DNA of 64,000 nt, from positions 7,668,212 to 7,732,211 of the forward strand of contig NC_060911.1 of NCBI RefSeq assembly GCF_014805685.1, in the 5' to 3' direction. Source of the stretch: Silurus meridionalis (Eukaryota; Chordata; Actinopteri; Siluriformes; Siluridae). The notes beneath the pieces were generated by a model. That model did no database searches and was not told the DNA's origin. It was given only the letters and a program-made list of their open reading frames with translations. Below, piece after piece: positions 38,186-50,297 of the stretch (its first letter is position 1; the number at the start of each line of letters is the position of its first letter). The translations under genes were made by a program, and so were the position numbers.

Positions 38186-38827
38186 AGGGTGGGATGTTAA
38201 TGTGTTTCTGTTTTTCTTTATCTGATTTGTTTGATTTCTTGATTTAAGTGGATTTTAAGCAAAAAATCCATAGCCCAATTCTCTAAATGACATCACCTTA
38301 GAATTAATTTGCTGTGTAAATCTGTGTAAATAAATAGCTGGAGTCTTGGATAATAAGCCTAATATTTAGATCTCTGGATTAACTTTGTAAAATAAATCTG
38401 TACTGTAAGGGTGTGTGGAATGATATTTATATATATTTTTTTTTTCCAGTTAAATGGGTCCTTGGCTTCAAAAGTTGTAAAAAAGTGTTGACCAGTGTTG
38501 AGTATACAGTACATTCGGTTTTCCTTTCTCTCTCTGTCGCTTTCTCATCTTTCGTTTGCACCCTGTCTGTCTTTTCCCCTTCTCGTGAGTCAAATCCATT
38601 ACTCTGATGAGAGGCGAACACAAAAGACATGCGGCAACAAAAGAACAGAGAGAGGAAGAGAGTGAGAGAAAAAACACTCCTCTTATGTTCATGCCTTTTC
38701 CACTATGATTGATAGCTTCTATTGTTGGTTGGCTTTTATTCACGCCGTGCGTAATTGCTTTTTGATATTACTACAAATGAGAAATTACTCTGTCCCATTA
38801 CCGCAGGACAATAAACAACGGGTGGCC

Positions 38828-38828
<1 letters not shown>

Positions 38829-38878
<50 letters not shown>
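38829..38878. repeat. (CT)n microsatellite
   Basis: About 24 CT units with one TTTC break. Confidence 0.95.
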
Positions 38879-38880
<2 letters not shown>

Positions 38881-40172
38881 CTGTGCGAAAGGAGAGAGGT
38901 GAACTCTCGCATCTGAATATCCTGTCTTGCAAACCCTCACTTGTGCTCACACCGTTGAGATACAATGTGTCTGTATGGCTGATAATGAGTGTTAGACAAG
39001 GAGACACCTTGTCAGCATTTTAGTGCCTGTTAATTACACACCGTGATGGACTATTCTGGAAATCCGGCATGGCATTTGCATCATTAGTCAAATGACAGCA
39101 GAGAGCCATTCAGACTCAAGCAGCGCTAACAAGCTGCGTTACTGTGGAGTTTGGGTTTCTTGAACATATTTGTTTGTTGCAAAGGAATTGAATATGTTTT
39201 TTGTGCCTGCTCATTAGGGGCAGAATGCTGTAACCAGCATATCTGTAGAGGTATCTGTTCAGTGACTAAAAGTTTCTGTAATTGCATTCGGTTCTAATAT
39301 GGAAATAGCAGGAGTTTTAGTTTTTTATGATTTATTGATTTGTTCCCCTAAAACACAGCGGGGGAAAAACTCTGAGGTAGAAATGTAAATTCTGTCCCTA
39401 CATCGTTTGAGTAAACAATCAATGGTCTCATCTAAAAATATGGACGATTTTGTTTCTCACTATTATAACTAGTAGGCTTACATATATAACATAATGTCTG
39501 GGCAGTCAGGAACTGCTTGATGACAGTGGAAATTTCAAAACATCTACAGTATAAATATGTGAAATGGGGGAGAGGGTGGGGCTTTCAGGAAAGTTCTAAA
39601 GACCTACCCAGTTGTGATTCAGTCTAGTTTAACATGCCCGATTAGTATATTTTATTGGCTTGGCATTCTTGAATGATAGCCCATTTCAGTGTATATTAAC
39701 TGTTGTTAATTGCGGAGATCCAACGCAAAACGAGTGCAGAATGGCAGGTTTGGTAATGTGAAGTAAATATCACTATAGTAACACCACTAAGATCTTCACT
39801 CACAAACTTCTGCGAAGCTTAAATCTTTTTGTATAACTCACAGCAATGAACACACTATATAGCTATACCCTGTACTTATATGTAATAGCATATATCTGAT
39901 GCTCGTTGAATGTGTGTGCACGCATATGCACATGTATATGCGACTTGCTGAATCTAAGATCTGATTTGGCTGCCCTGCCCATGTCAGATCCTCCTCCGTA
40001 AAGGTCTGGTTGTGTCCCAGTTGCCCTTGGAGAGCAGTGAGCATCCGCGTTTTATGTTCTCCGTGTCGTTCCGCCTCCCACACAGATGGGAACTCAAATC
40101 TGAAGTTGTGTCAGTTGGGCAAGAACTTCACACTGGCACACCCACATCACACTGCTATATTTATCCAGTGTC

Positions 40173-40227
40173 CCCTCCTCCTCCTTCTCCTCCTCCTCCT
40201 CCTCCTCCTCCTCTTTCTCTTCCTCCT
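40173..40227. repeat. (CCT)n trinucleotide repeat
   Basis: About 15 CCT/CTC units with small breaks, a polypurine/polypyrimidine tract. Confidence 0.93.
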
Positions 40228-41564
40228 AACATGGCCAGCTGTCACAGCAAGAACAAACAACTTCAAGGAAATTCTCTACACTCAGGGTTTTAGTCATTTT
40301 ACTGCTATAACTGCTGGGGACTTATGATTCTACCCAGGCAATAATGAGAAAGAAATGAATAAATGGTTGATCATTTATTATTCATATTAATCATATGATG
40401 GACACAGAGATTATTAGAGTTTATTGTAGCAACTCAGGATTCAAGCCCTGAATGTTTGAATGTGGAAGACTTACAGCATCTCTGTGAATGATGTATTACA
40501 TGCAGTTACTTATGCGGTTTAAATTCAGAGTGTCTACCTTATAGAGTCAGCATTCGGAGTTGAATTGAGGAAAAAAAAAAACGTAAAAATTGGTTTTATG
40601 AAGAAAGTTATTCAGTGTCAGGTTATGTGCGTGGCCTCACCATACAGATTATGCAAATCTCTAATGTGTTGTAAACACTGGCTGTTAAATACAACCGTTT
40701 AATTCAAAGCCTTAAAAAGAGGAAGCGGGGATGAATAAATGCAGACCGAGTAAGGAAGTAGATTCCTCTTTGTCAAAAGTTATACAAAAAAAGAAATACA
40801 TTTTAACAGAAGAAAGAAAATAATACACATGATGTATGGGAATAGTTTGGAGTGGTATCCGGCGATGGTCATGAAGCATGACTCTATATGAATGGTGAAG
40901 AGAGCAGCTCAACATTTCTCTCTTCTATCGGATTTACTACGTGTTGACGTGTACAGTAGTGTCAATCCAAATCTTTTATTTTTGCATTTACTGTGTAATT
41001 TACATAGAATAATGTCTCAGGAATGTGTACAAATTAATACACATGAAGAGCAAGAGAAAATAGTTAGATTTTTATACAGAAGAAAGTTAAATAGTAAAAA
41101 AGATTTCACAAAAATGATTACTTAAAATCACTAGTTAGATTTATTGGCTCTATTACAATCTTCTGTTCATTGTTTTTGTATTTGTTTTCTTACTCTGCCT
41201 TTAATTGTTAATATTGAGCAATGCAGTTTTATTAAAAACCTTCATTTAGACCCGATTTTGAATGTGACTGAATATCTCACACACTTGTTATTTGTAATAA
41301 TTATGGCCTAAACATGCTCACTATTTTTGCACATAATTAATTGCATTAACACTCAAATTAGCTCCCATTATTTTGCTTAATCATAGTGCTGGTTTGCCAG
41401 CATTTAGATGAAATGTGACGTGTATGAGTAGAGGATTTAACAGCAGTTGCTGGAACTGGAAGTGCAAACGGGCGTTAATGAAACCAAAAATGCAGTAAAA
41501 CAAATTGCATCAGCTTAAGCTCAAAACTAATAAGGAAGTAGAAAGAAATCATTCTCATATATTA

Positions 41565-41565
<1 letters not shown>

Positions 41566-41626
<61 letters not shown>
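41566..41626. repeat. (AT)n microsatellite
   Basis: About 29 AT units that directly abut the Tc1 foldback element beginning at 41627; the element's TA duplication is part of the tract. Confidence 0.95.
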
Positions 41627-41629
<3 letters not shown>

Positions 41630-42047
41630 TACAGACCAAAGTTTGGACACCTTCTCATTCAAAGAGTTTTCTTTATTTTCATGACTATGAAAATTGTAGA
41701 GTCACACTGAAGGCATCAAAACTATGAATTAACACATGTGGAATTATATATGGAATTATATACATAACAAAAAAGTGAACTGAAAATATGTCATATTGTA
41801 GGTTCTTCAAAGTAGCCACCTTTTGCTTAGATTACTGCTTTGCACACTCTTGGCATTCTCTTGATGCCTACTTTGAAGAACCTACAATATGACATATTTT
41901 CAGTTCACTTTTTTGTTATGTATATAATTCCACATGTGTTAATTCATAGTTTTGATGCCTTCAGGGTGACTCTACAATTTTCATAGTCATGAAAATAAAG
42001 AAAACTCTTTGAATGAGCAGGTGTGTCCAAACTTTTGGACTGTACTG
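41627..42047. mobile_element. Tc1 foldback MITE
   Basis: A 421-bp element whose two arms of about 185-190 bp are near-perfect inverted copies, leaving only a ~45-bp loop (41820-41865). It begins CAGTACAGACCAAAGTTTGG and ends CCAAACTTTTGGACTGTACTG beside TA. The loop keeps GCACACTCTTGGCATTCTCT, a piece next to the transposase gene in full elements of this family. The gene itself is gone. A short GGAATTATAT duplication lengthens one arm. Just outside, 42064-42085 holds another copy of the tip. Confidence 0.9.
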
Positions 42048-42361
42048 TATATATAATATATATAAACTTTTGGTCTGTACTGTATATATAATTTGCAGTT
42101 TTACCAGATGAATTACTATTTTTGTTTTTTTTCATGTTGCCTGTTTTGGTTGTATATCTACTTTGTTTACTTTTTGAGTTGTACGTATTTCTGATTTGTG
42201 GTAACTTGCTGTTGTGATTTTAGGTTCAGTTGTTTGCGGTTGCATTTTTGCTTCGACCTCTTTTGCAAATGAAAACACATTTGTTACTGAGAATTCATTA
42301 TTAAGAAACTTCAGCCCATAATTTTTGTCTTCTACACAAACTGTTAGTATCGGCATCCAAG

Positions 42362-42631
42362 GTTTCTGCTGTACTGATCAGGCCTGGGTTGCAGTTAGTG
42401 TTCCAGTTCATCCCAAAGATATTTAATAGGGCTGAGGTAAGAGCTCTCTTTCACTCCAAAAAACATAAACCATATCATGTGGATGTGCTTTTTTAAATAT
42501 CCTATTTCACATTTAGTCCCCACAAAACATCCTATACAATTGTGTGACTCCATCTTTGTAGTAACGTTTTGGAGAATACCCACATATGGCAGTAAACGTT
42601 AGGTGTCCTAATACGTTTGTCCAAATGGTGT
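42362..42631 (-). mobile_element. internally deleted Tc1-like element, copy F
   Basis: Reverse copy with CAGGCCTGGGTTGCAGTTAG and CATCCCAAAGATATTTAATAGG, which mirrors the IPFKY-like block before the tail. It ends GTTTGTCCAAATGGTGTA. The internal order is partly scrambled compared with copy B. Confidence 0.72.
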
Positions 42632-42639
42632 ATTGTTGT

Positions 42640-44262
42640 ACAGAATAGATGTATGGACGTGTCCAAGTAAATGACAGTAAGAGAACAATATTACAGTTTA
42701 TCAATACATTCACACTCTTTAACCACATTTCAATTATGTTCCTAGTGCAAAAATTTAATCTAATTGGCAGACCATAAATTCAATTTCACATCACCGGCTT
42801 TCCTCAGATTATTTAGCTTCACCATGTAGAAGGACGACTCTAATTAGGCTCATGTTGAGTCAAAACAAATCCACCAAGTCTTTCCAGAAGGTTTTGAATC
42901 TTCTCCAAAGAACAAACGATTACATTTGCTACCAGTGTACCATCTCTTGTCTTCTGTCCAAAGTGCGGCGGAGTGGCCCAGAGATGAGCGCTAACCACTG
43001 AGCTGGCAGATCGTTAGAGACTGTGGGACATCTAGCAGTAGCAGCTGCTAAGTCTACATTCCAAATTTTGATTACAGAAGAGCCCCGATGCTAGGCTTGT
43101 GCTGGCTGTAACGCCACACTAAGAACGCTAACTGGCCAAACATTTTCAAACACCCATCCTCTTTCTATTGTTAAAACTGGAAGAAGGAAGCAGGGTTTGT
43201 CTAAAAATCATATACACTCATTCTCATCAAAGCGTTAACAATTGTGCTGGTAATTACAAGCAGATGGGACCTCCTAATTTAACTGAGTGAGACGGGCAGA
43301 TGCTCTATTCCCTTTATTCATTGTGCATTATAAATGCATTTTTATCCTGTTATATATTATAAATAACTATATTAGCTCCTGCCGGTCACCAAATGAGTCA
43401 TGCCTTCTAACAAGTTAGATTGTGACTCACAGCAGCTAAGGAACATCGTATTATACAGAATATTTTTTCTCCTACTCATCAAAAAAAAATTTTCTTTTTT
43501 CCCTCGTATTTTTAACCAAAAAAAAAATCAATTGAGTGAGTGCAACAAACAATAATGTGAAATCTGAGAAGAAACCATTCAAGCTGTTACCATTCTCAGA
43601 CCTCTCGTAACTACCCGATCCCCTCTGGTACACAGAAAATAAATGGAGCTCAGGCATATACAGGGCATCAGTCATGACTGCTTAAATGCACACGAGCAGC
43701 ATGCTATTTCAGGGCTGTTTGGACTGAGATTCGATTGTTGTCTCATGGCGCAGACCGACAAGTTCCCAGGGATTTTTATATTGTCCAGTGATAATGAAAG
43801 AGCACTCTAGTCGAAGTCTGACTTGCGGTAAGCAAGTGTTTGGTGGTATGGTACAAAGTATAGATGCAGTATAGGTTTAGGATGAGATTGCAATAAAAAA
43901 TTGGTACTTAAAAGGTACAAAATTGTAGCAGGGTATCCAACCTGATCCAATGAATAATTTGCCAAGATGCAAGGCTGAAAAGGATCTTTACTGTATATTG
44001 GACTGGTTGTAACAAACTCTTTACCTCTGGCTACATATCTGCTTACTTACAGTCATAGCTTAAGATCAAGGCTTACATGGCAACAATTCTGGAGTGCAAT
44101 ATGACACCAAAAATGCATTGATACTCCATGGTAGTGTGCAAGCGATGCATTTTGCGGTGTAGTGACTTGCTTTAAAAAACACTAAGTACCAGTAACTAGA
44201 AAACACTTGACTTGTACAGTTTTAAAAAAACATGTACTTATAACCACCAAAAAGCCCTAAAC
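42640..44262. other. intronic stretch, no gene recognised
   Basis: Unique-looking sequence. 42770-43110 is of even composition and repeat-free. The remaining part is AT-rich. The open frames are short and unrecognised. Confidence 0.4.
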
Positions 44263-44422
44263 CAGGTGTCCCCATTCTGTTTACTTTGAGGGCAACATCA
44301 TTTTTTTTTTCTTTAATGAGGGGCCGGGTCAGTCTGTAACAGAAAATGACATGGGCTGGAGTGATTATGAGTTTGATCATTGCATTCCAAGAGATATATA
44401 CTGACCAGGCATCACTTTTTGG

Positions 44423-45088
44423 CCACCGATCAGACCAAATCATAATAAGCGATCATTATGAGCACCTGCCTAATATTAAGTTGGTGCCCCTTTTGCTGTC
44501 AAAACAGGTTTGACCCATTCGAGCATCAACAGCATTAACTTATAGTTACACTCTTATCACCCAAATGAGAAGTGGTTTCCATTTTGAGTCTGGTTCCTCT
44601 CAAGGTTTCTTCCTCAAAACAACTAAGGGTGTTTCTCCTTGCCACTGTCACCCCAGGCTGCTCTTCAGGGATAAATACACATCATTCACCTTAATTCTTA
44701 CATTTTGCCAGGCGGCTTTTAGACAATGTCCATTGTGAAAAGTGCTAAAAAAATAAATTGACTTGACTTCTTCAGCAATTTGAGCTACAGGAGTTTGTCT
44801 GTTGGATCAGACCACACTGGATAGCCCATCCATTCACCATTGTTCCTTCCTTGGAGCACTTTTAATAGATACTGACTACTGCAGACCAGGAACATCCCAC
44901 AAGAGCTTCAGTTTTGGAAATGCTCTGACCCAGACATCTAGACTTCACAATTTAGCCCTTGTCAGATTCACTCAAATCATTACTCTCGCCCATTTTTCCT
45001 GTTTTTACACATCCACTTTGAGGATAAAATGTTCACTTGCTGCCTTATAAATAAATCCCACCCACTAACAGGTGCCTGATCGGTGTAT
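44423..45088 (-). mobile_element. Tc1-like relic nested in the hAT
   Basis: Ends CACCGATCAGACC at the left and GGTGCCTGATCGGTGTA at the right, which are inverted. The minus strand holds the decayed N-terminal transposase region (antisense of CTTCAGTTTTGGAAATGCTC and GCCCATTTTTCCTG). The middle of the gene is missing. It is interrupted by a third repeat at about 44543-44768. Confidence 0.75.
44543..44768 (-). repeat. dispersed fish repeat inside the Tc1 relic
   Basis: Minus-strand copy of the family also seen forward at 52085-52262. Shared strings are GAGTCTGGTTCCTCTCAAGG, GGTTTCTTCCTC and GACAATGTCCATTGTGAAAAG. Its edges cut the Tc1 relic between AGCATTAACT and TTCTTCAGCAATTTG, so it inserted last. 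Confidence 0.75.
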
Positions 45089-45379
45089 AGCCTATTAAAA
45101 AGCATTACAATCTTAATGATATTTTTTCATATTCATTGCTATTGAAATCAAAACACACGCTGAATGAATCTAACAAATAATTAAGGTACGTGAATATTTT
45201 GGGGGAAATCTTTTGTTTAAAAGCCAACCTTTATCATCGAATACATCGAATATATAAGTCAAACATATATTTAAGATAAAATTTTTTAAATATGTCTCTG
45301 GCATTGTTTAGAGAGCCATTTTTAAATGCAGGAGCAGGCCGTATTTGGCCTACGGGCTGTAGTTTAGAGACCCCTGCCC

Positions 45380-45787
45380 GAAATGTTTGGCAGTGAGTTC
45401 ATTATTCCAGGTCCCTTCAAGTTTTTTAAGGTTTTTCAATACACTATATGTGGATATCCTTAGTTTAGTTTTGGCATGAATTAACGAGCACAGTGGAACT
45501 GGCCTTTGCTTTGCCCCCTGTAATTAATACGTAAACTCTAACAGTGAAGGCAACTGGGATTTCCCCTGAGAGACTTTGCACTGTTTCTGTTACTGTTGGG
45601 GGGCCTTTCACTTTACACAGATAGCATCACCTCAAATCAGCTTTCATCTTTATGGAGTTACTTTGAAAAAACAAAACAGAGAGAGAGAGAATGTCTCTAA
45701 TGGATCAGACAGGTCTTTTAAATTAGCTTTATTAGCATCATTAGTCTCTGAAGGTAAGATTTTATAATCACTTACTATGAAACATCT
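45380..45787. other. intronic stretch, no gene recognised
   Basis: About 400 bp of unique-looking sequence between two hAT elements. Confidence 0.4.
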
Positions 45788-45795
45788 ATATACAG

Positions 45796-46631
45796 TAGGG
45801 TTGTAATGGTAGATCTGATCTGTAGAGGGCTTTCGGGTTTGGTACACCGAATGCATAGTTACAATCTGAGTTCCCTCAGGAGCGTATTAAGTGGCGGACC
45901 GCACGTTTGTTTAGTCTCCGCCTCTAACTTTTTTTTTAATTATTATTAAAAATGAAAACATACATAACAATGCTAGGGGTATAAAAAAAAAACTAGAGTT
46001 TGAGCAATGCCACTGTGGCTACTCACCCCCTCCCGAAAATAAGATTTGTAGTGCATAGCATGAAAACACTAAAGAATCAATAGCGTTAGCCGCTAACCTG
46101 GAAGTTGCTAGCAGCTAACGCTAGTGCTATGGATTCTTTTTTGTCCAACTTCATGATTTTCTTTTTAAAGCAGGAAATTTTCCATATCAAGGGAGTGAAG
46201 GAATGAAGGGTGGAAGGAATAAACACATTTGTGCTAAAATAAGTAGAACAGTTAAGTAGATCATATATTCAGAAAATGAAATATTAAATGTAAAACACGC
46301 ACACACACACACACACACACGCACACACACACACACACTTACATACACACTTACATACACATCTGTATTACCCAAATGGGGTCTAATGTAAACTATTTTA
46401 TTGATTTTTCTAATTTATTAAATTTTATTTAATCAATTTAATTTGTTCCAAATGAATCAATTACTAAATGTAATCAATATAATACAAAAGTGTATTGCTT
46501 TCATTTGACTTGCATTCATTTGACTTATAAAATGTTGTTATATATATTTAATCAAGCAGTCATTGTATTTAAAATTGTTTAAAAAATGAAGAAAAAAGAA
46601 TTAATTAATTTTGTGTACCGTTAAACCTCTA
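45796..46631 (+). mobile_element. hAT element with exact 8-bp target duplication
   Basis: An 836-bp element with tips TAGGGTTGTAATGGTA and, on the other strand, TAGAGGTTTAACGGTA. The same 8 bases, ATATACAG, flank it at 45788-45795 and 46632-46639. It is non-coding. Internal features: GGCGGACCGCACGTTTGTTT near 45894, an imperfect hairpin around 46086-46135 (GCTAACGCTAGTGCTATGG on the right), and an AC microsatellite at 46297-46338. Relatives lie at 31312-31910 and 58065-58803. Confidence 0.92.
46297..46338. repeat. (AC)n microsatellite inside the hAT element
   Basis: About 20 AC units. The same place in the relative at 31505 holds a much shorter AC run, so the tract expanded after the copies separated. 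Confidence 0.93.
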
Positions 46632-47241
46632 ATATACAGTATATAGATGTAAATAATGTAGAAATTCATAAATTACTGTATATGATATAATACATTTCTG
46701 AGTTGTCATATGTTGACATGATTTTAATGTCAGCTCAAACCAGTGTAACCAATAAAATTTATAGCTTTTTTCACTCTGGTTATAAGTGTTTGTTGCTCAT
46801 TTAAATGTTAAATTGACCAGGAGATTATTACTCATGCCTCTGTTCTAGTTACATTCATATTCCCACAAATTAAATGGTTACAATGAAAGCTGACCAGCAC
46901 AAGGCACCTCAATCAAGGCATTACACTGATGTCCTGATCATTGTTCCTTTCAGTGTTCTTGTTATTAGACATCAAAGTTGCTCTGGCTGGTTCTTGTTTC
47001 TCTAAGTCTAATCCAAGAGCTTTGCAATGTGTGTCACAGTTCAGGTCACATTTATCTTCTCAATTATGGCTATGGCTTGTTAGAAAAAGCCACAAGCGGG
47101 GGATTGATTCTGCTTGGAGGCTATTCGGGTCAGTAAAGACAGGCTGGTTTTTACACTGTGAATGCAGAACTTTCGTGGTTCATTTGTTTCACAGTACCGT
47201 TTACTGCATATGGAAATAAATTGAACAAATAACAATAAATA

Positions 47242-47342
<101 letters not shown>

Positions 47343-47514
47343 CTTTTAATTTTGCCAATGTGATTTCTTTGCCTTAATGTAGTGTTAAATGTGTTCTGCT
47401 CACCACGGATATAAATAATTCAAATTTTATTATGTGAATTTAATAACATAGTATCAATGCACCTTATTGGTATCTCACTTCTTGCACTGCAATCCTGACA
47501 TGTTGTGTGACTAA

Positions 47515-47515
<1 letters not shown>

Positions 47516-47571
<56 letters not shown>
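47516..47571. repeat. (CT)n microsatellite
   Basis: About 28 CT units followed by 350 bp of pyrimidine-rich sequence. Confidence 0.96.
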
Positions 47572-47574
<3 letters not shown>

Positions 47575-47577
<3 letters not shown>

Positions 47578-48895
47578 TCTTAAACTCAATCTCCCTAGAT
47601 TCACATGTCCTTAATTTTAGGAGCCAGGGGAACCATTCCTTCTTATTTTCTTTTCTTTATTCTCTTTCATATAGCAGTTTCTTTTTTTTTTCCCTTTCAT
47701 CTCTCCACATCCTCGAGCACTTCACCTGTCCTTAATCTAGGGAGCTCTCTATGCCACTTTTAGGAGAAAAAACCTTTATCATATATCTTCCATATACACA
47801 GTATTTGCTCTCTGCTCCCTCTTCATATCCTTCTTGTTTCTTTATAAAACAAACAAAATCTCATAGGCAACTAAGAACTAGTCTCTCTGTATCTTTCTTC
47901 TGCTTGCACTGTACCCCCTCTCCTCTCCCCCTCTGCAGTAGCTGTACAGGAGCATGGTCAGTGTCTGTGTTGTTTTTAAACTTCTGTGTGTCTGTTTTCC
48001 TGCAGTCCTCCCCAAGGGCTCCCTCACTGCTTCTGCCTTGTGTTTCCTTTAGAGTACAAGCAAATTTGAGTGTGTGCATGGTTGAGTGTGTGAGTGTCGG
48101 TGGGTGGGTGCGAATCTATTCTTGCAACTGCTTTAAATAATTCATAACAGGTCACAGGTATTTGTATCTGTCAGGACTGTCAGTAGCTGACTGCATACAC
48201 GATTCGGTGTCAGGTTTCAAAGTATGAGTTTATAAAAAGAAAAAGCCAGCATGTACAGCTATGCTTGAGGATATCTTGAGTTATATTGACAACCTGTATT
48301 GGCAATTTGTAATTCTGATTGGTCGGAAAGTGATGACGGATTTTCTATAAAAGGTCTATCAGGAAAATGCATGCATTCTAATGTTTCTATGGTAGAACTT
48401 GGTAGTTTTGTTTCTATGGTAACAACTTGGCAGAAATTCCACATAATTTAAGCCTTGTTTAATTAAATGCTGATATGGTAAAGAGACATCTAGTTAACAT
48501 TTATGGAAGAAGTCTCCAGTTCCATTGAATGTTCCAGCACATAAAAGTGTTCAGGACTGAAACTAATACATCAGAATTTTTTTATAGCTCATTACTGGTC
48601 AGGACTTGTCGCAGACACTTGAGATAATGTGAGGCTAATAAATAACTGGGTAATAACATGTGAGGAAACATTTATGGAAGCAGCCTCTAGTGTCAAGACT
48701 GGAGAAAAAGAACAGTGAGGAAATGACACACTATTTCTAATTGCTTTAACAAAAGATACCACATTCATGCAAACGTATTAAGTCAACAAAAAATAAAGCA
48801 TAAAATGTACAAATATGTCAGCCCACATTCGCCTGCTGTTCATCCTTTTTTAATTGATGATTTAGATTTGTTAATGGCCGTTTTTATGTTATAAG
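47575..48895. other. intronic stretch, pyrimidine-rich then AT-rich
   Basis: 47575-48010 is strongly pyrimidine-biased on the plus strand and yields a serine/leucine/proline-rich 129-codon frame with no domain. Beyond that I see nothing recognisable. Confidence 0.4.
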
Positions 48896-48899
48896 AAGT

Positions 48900-49282
48900 G
48901 GTAAAAAGACTAGTTTTGTAACACGGCAACAGATGGCAGCACTATGCTGCACGCACAGTTACAGGGAGCACCGACATTCATAAGTGCACTGCTGCTATTC
49001 TAACCATGAGCGTTACCACATCTTCTATTCTGACTACGTGCACACCCTGTTGGAAACATCATGATCTCACTTCCGCACTTAGCCATCTTCCCAAAGATGA
49101 AGAGATCCAGTGCGAATCGATGAAGGTGCTCGACACATTCCAGGAAACATTTTACAAGTATCGGGAATGCTAGGAGCGCTGTATTCCTGTGCAGGAAGAC
49201 TATTTTGAAGGGGATAGTGTGTAAATAAATAAAGTACTTACTTGTAAACATAGCTAGTCTCGAAACGTTTTGATAACACCCC
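48900..49282 (+). mobile_element. mariner deletion derivative, second copy
   Basis: Shares CATGATCTCACTTCCGCAC, the exact deletion junction, with 28644-29281. It also keeps the tail (TATTTTGAAGGGGATAG) and the tip region GTCTCGAAACGTTTTGATAAC ending beside TA. The left part is more eroded: TGACTACGTGCACACC is recognisable, while the left tip is uncertain. It has no coding frame. Confidence 0.82.
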
Positions 49283-49799
49283 TATATGATACTAATCAGC
49301 TATCCATTTTTTGCAACCACCAAGAAAACCATTTAAAGTAGCTCCGCAAGGTAAAATGGTGAAAGAGCTGTACAGGAAGGAATCTTGGAAAGTCTTGTTG
49401 GTTCAGTAATTACATAGTCTCCAATCTGCAACTGCCATATAAAGTCCAAAGCAGTAATTACTGAGGAAACGGGTTAAACCTCTGAAGGTTCTGTCTTACA
49501 TTGCACACAGATAATGGGAAAATTAGACACAGGGAGACAGAATGAGCTCTTCTGATGTGCTCAGAAATGCATAATGAATGCCTTCATCAATTTACATGGG
49601 CGTACACATAGACGTGTGCTTTAAGATTATTCACTGTTTTTTTTTATTATTATATGCCACAGCATCGCACCTGTGACTGTAGCAGCATGTCATGCTGTGT
49701 CCTAAGGCATGTCTTGCCCTCTTTAACCCTGTTAATTTGCCAAACAGGTGCTAGTCTCGAATGCTGTGAATACCAAGTACGTGAGATACACTGTGTGAA

Positions 49800-50022
49800 C
49801 ACGATTGTACGTGATGTCTTTGGATGCAGTAGCATAACATTTTTCCCTTCATTTGGACTAGAAGACCCAAACCTAATGTGACAATGCCCCTTGTGCACAA
49901 AACAAGCCACATGAGATCTTTACTGGCCTGCTACAGAGCTCTGACTACGAACTCTAGTGAAGAACTTTTGGTTGAATTGGAACTCTGACTCCACCACAGG
50001 GCTCCTCACCCTACATCAGTAC
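49800..50022 (+). mobile_element. internally deleted Tc1-like element, copy G, truncated
   Basis: Carries GATGTCTTTGGATGCAGTAG and GAAGACCCAAACC like copy B, then breaks off where the ATCC repeat starts at 50022. Confidence 0.75.
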
Positions 50023-50067
50023 CATCCATCCATCCATCCATCCATCCATCCATCCATCCATCCATCC

Positions 50068-50129
<62 letters not shown>

Positions 50130-50171
50130 TTGAGCTTTTCTATATATATTTTAAACACAAAGTAGAATTTT

Positions 50172-50215
<44 letters not shown>

Positions 50216-50217
50216 TC

Positions 50218-50292
<75 letters not shown>
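50022..50292. repeat. compound microsatellite (ATCC)(ATCT)(TTTC)(ATCT)(AT)
   Basis: In order: ATCC to 50070, ATCT to 50128, a 40-bp spacer, TTTC 50169-50217, ATCT to 50255, AT to 50292. The two ATCT blocks flank the TTTC block. Confidence 0.96.

Positions 50293-50294
<2 letters not shown>

Positions 50295-50297
<3 letters not shown>

Larger units (their letters stand above)
38190..41565. other. intronic stretch with simple repeats only
   Basis: Holds a (CT)n tract at 38829-38878 and a (CCT)n tract at 40173-40227. The remainder is unique-looking. 39030-39260 is evenly composed and might be a conserved block, but it carries no clear motif. No gene is seen; the open frames near 40010-40327 run across the CCT repeat. 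Confidence 0.42.
44263..45376. mobile_element. hAT element carrying nested insertions
   Basis: Outer tips CAGGTGTCCCCATTCTG at the left and GTTTAGAGACCCCTG at the right, which are inverted. GGGGCCGGGTC near the left tip and GGCCGTATTTGGCCTACGG near the right tip belong to a known vertebrate hAT style. The flanks CCCTAAAC (44255-44262) and CCCGAAAT (45377-45384) match in 6 of 8, a worn target duplication. Most of the interior is other elements. Confidence 0.72.

Noticed and set aside
47751..48140. Plus-strand frame of 129 codons
   Set aside because: Falls in pyrimidine-biased sequence giving serine, leucine and proline by composition; no domain.
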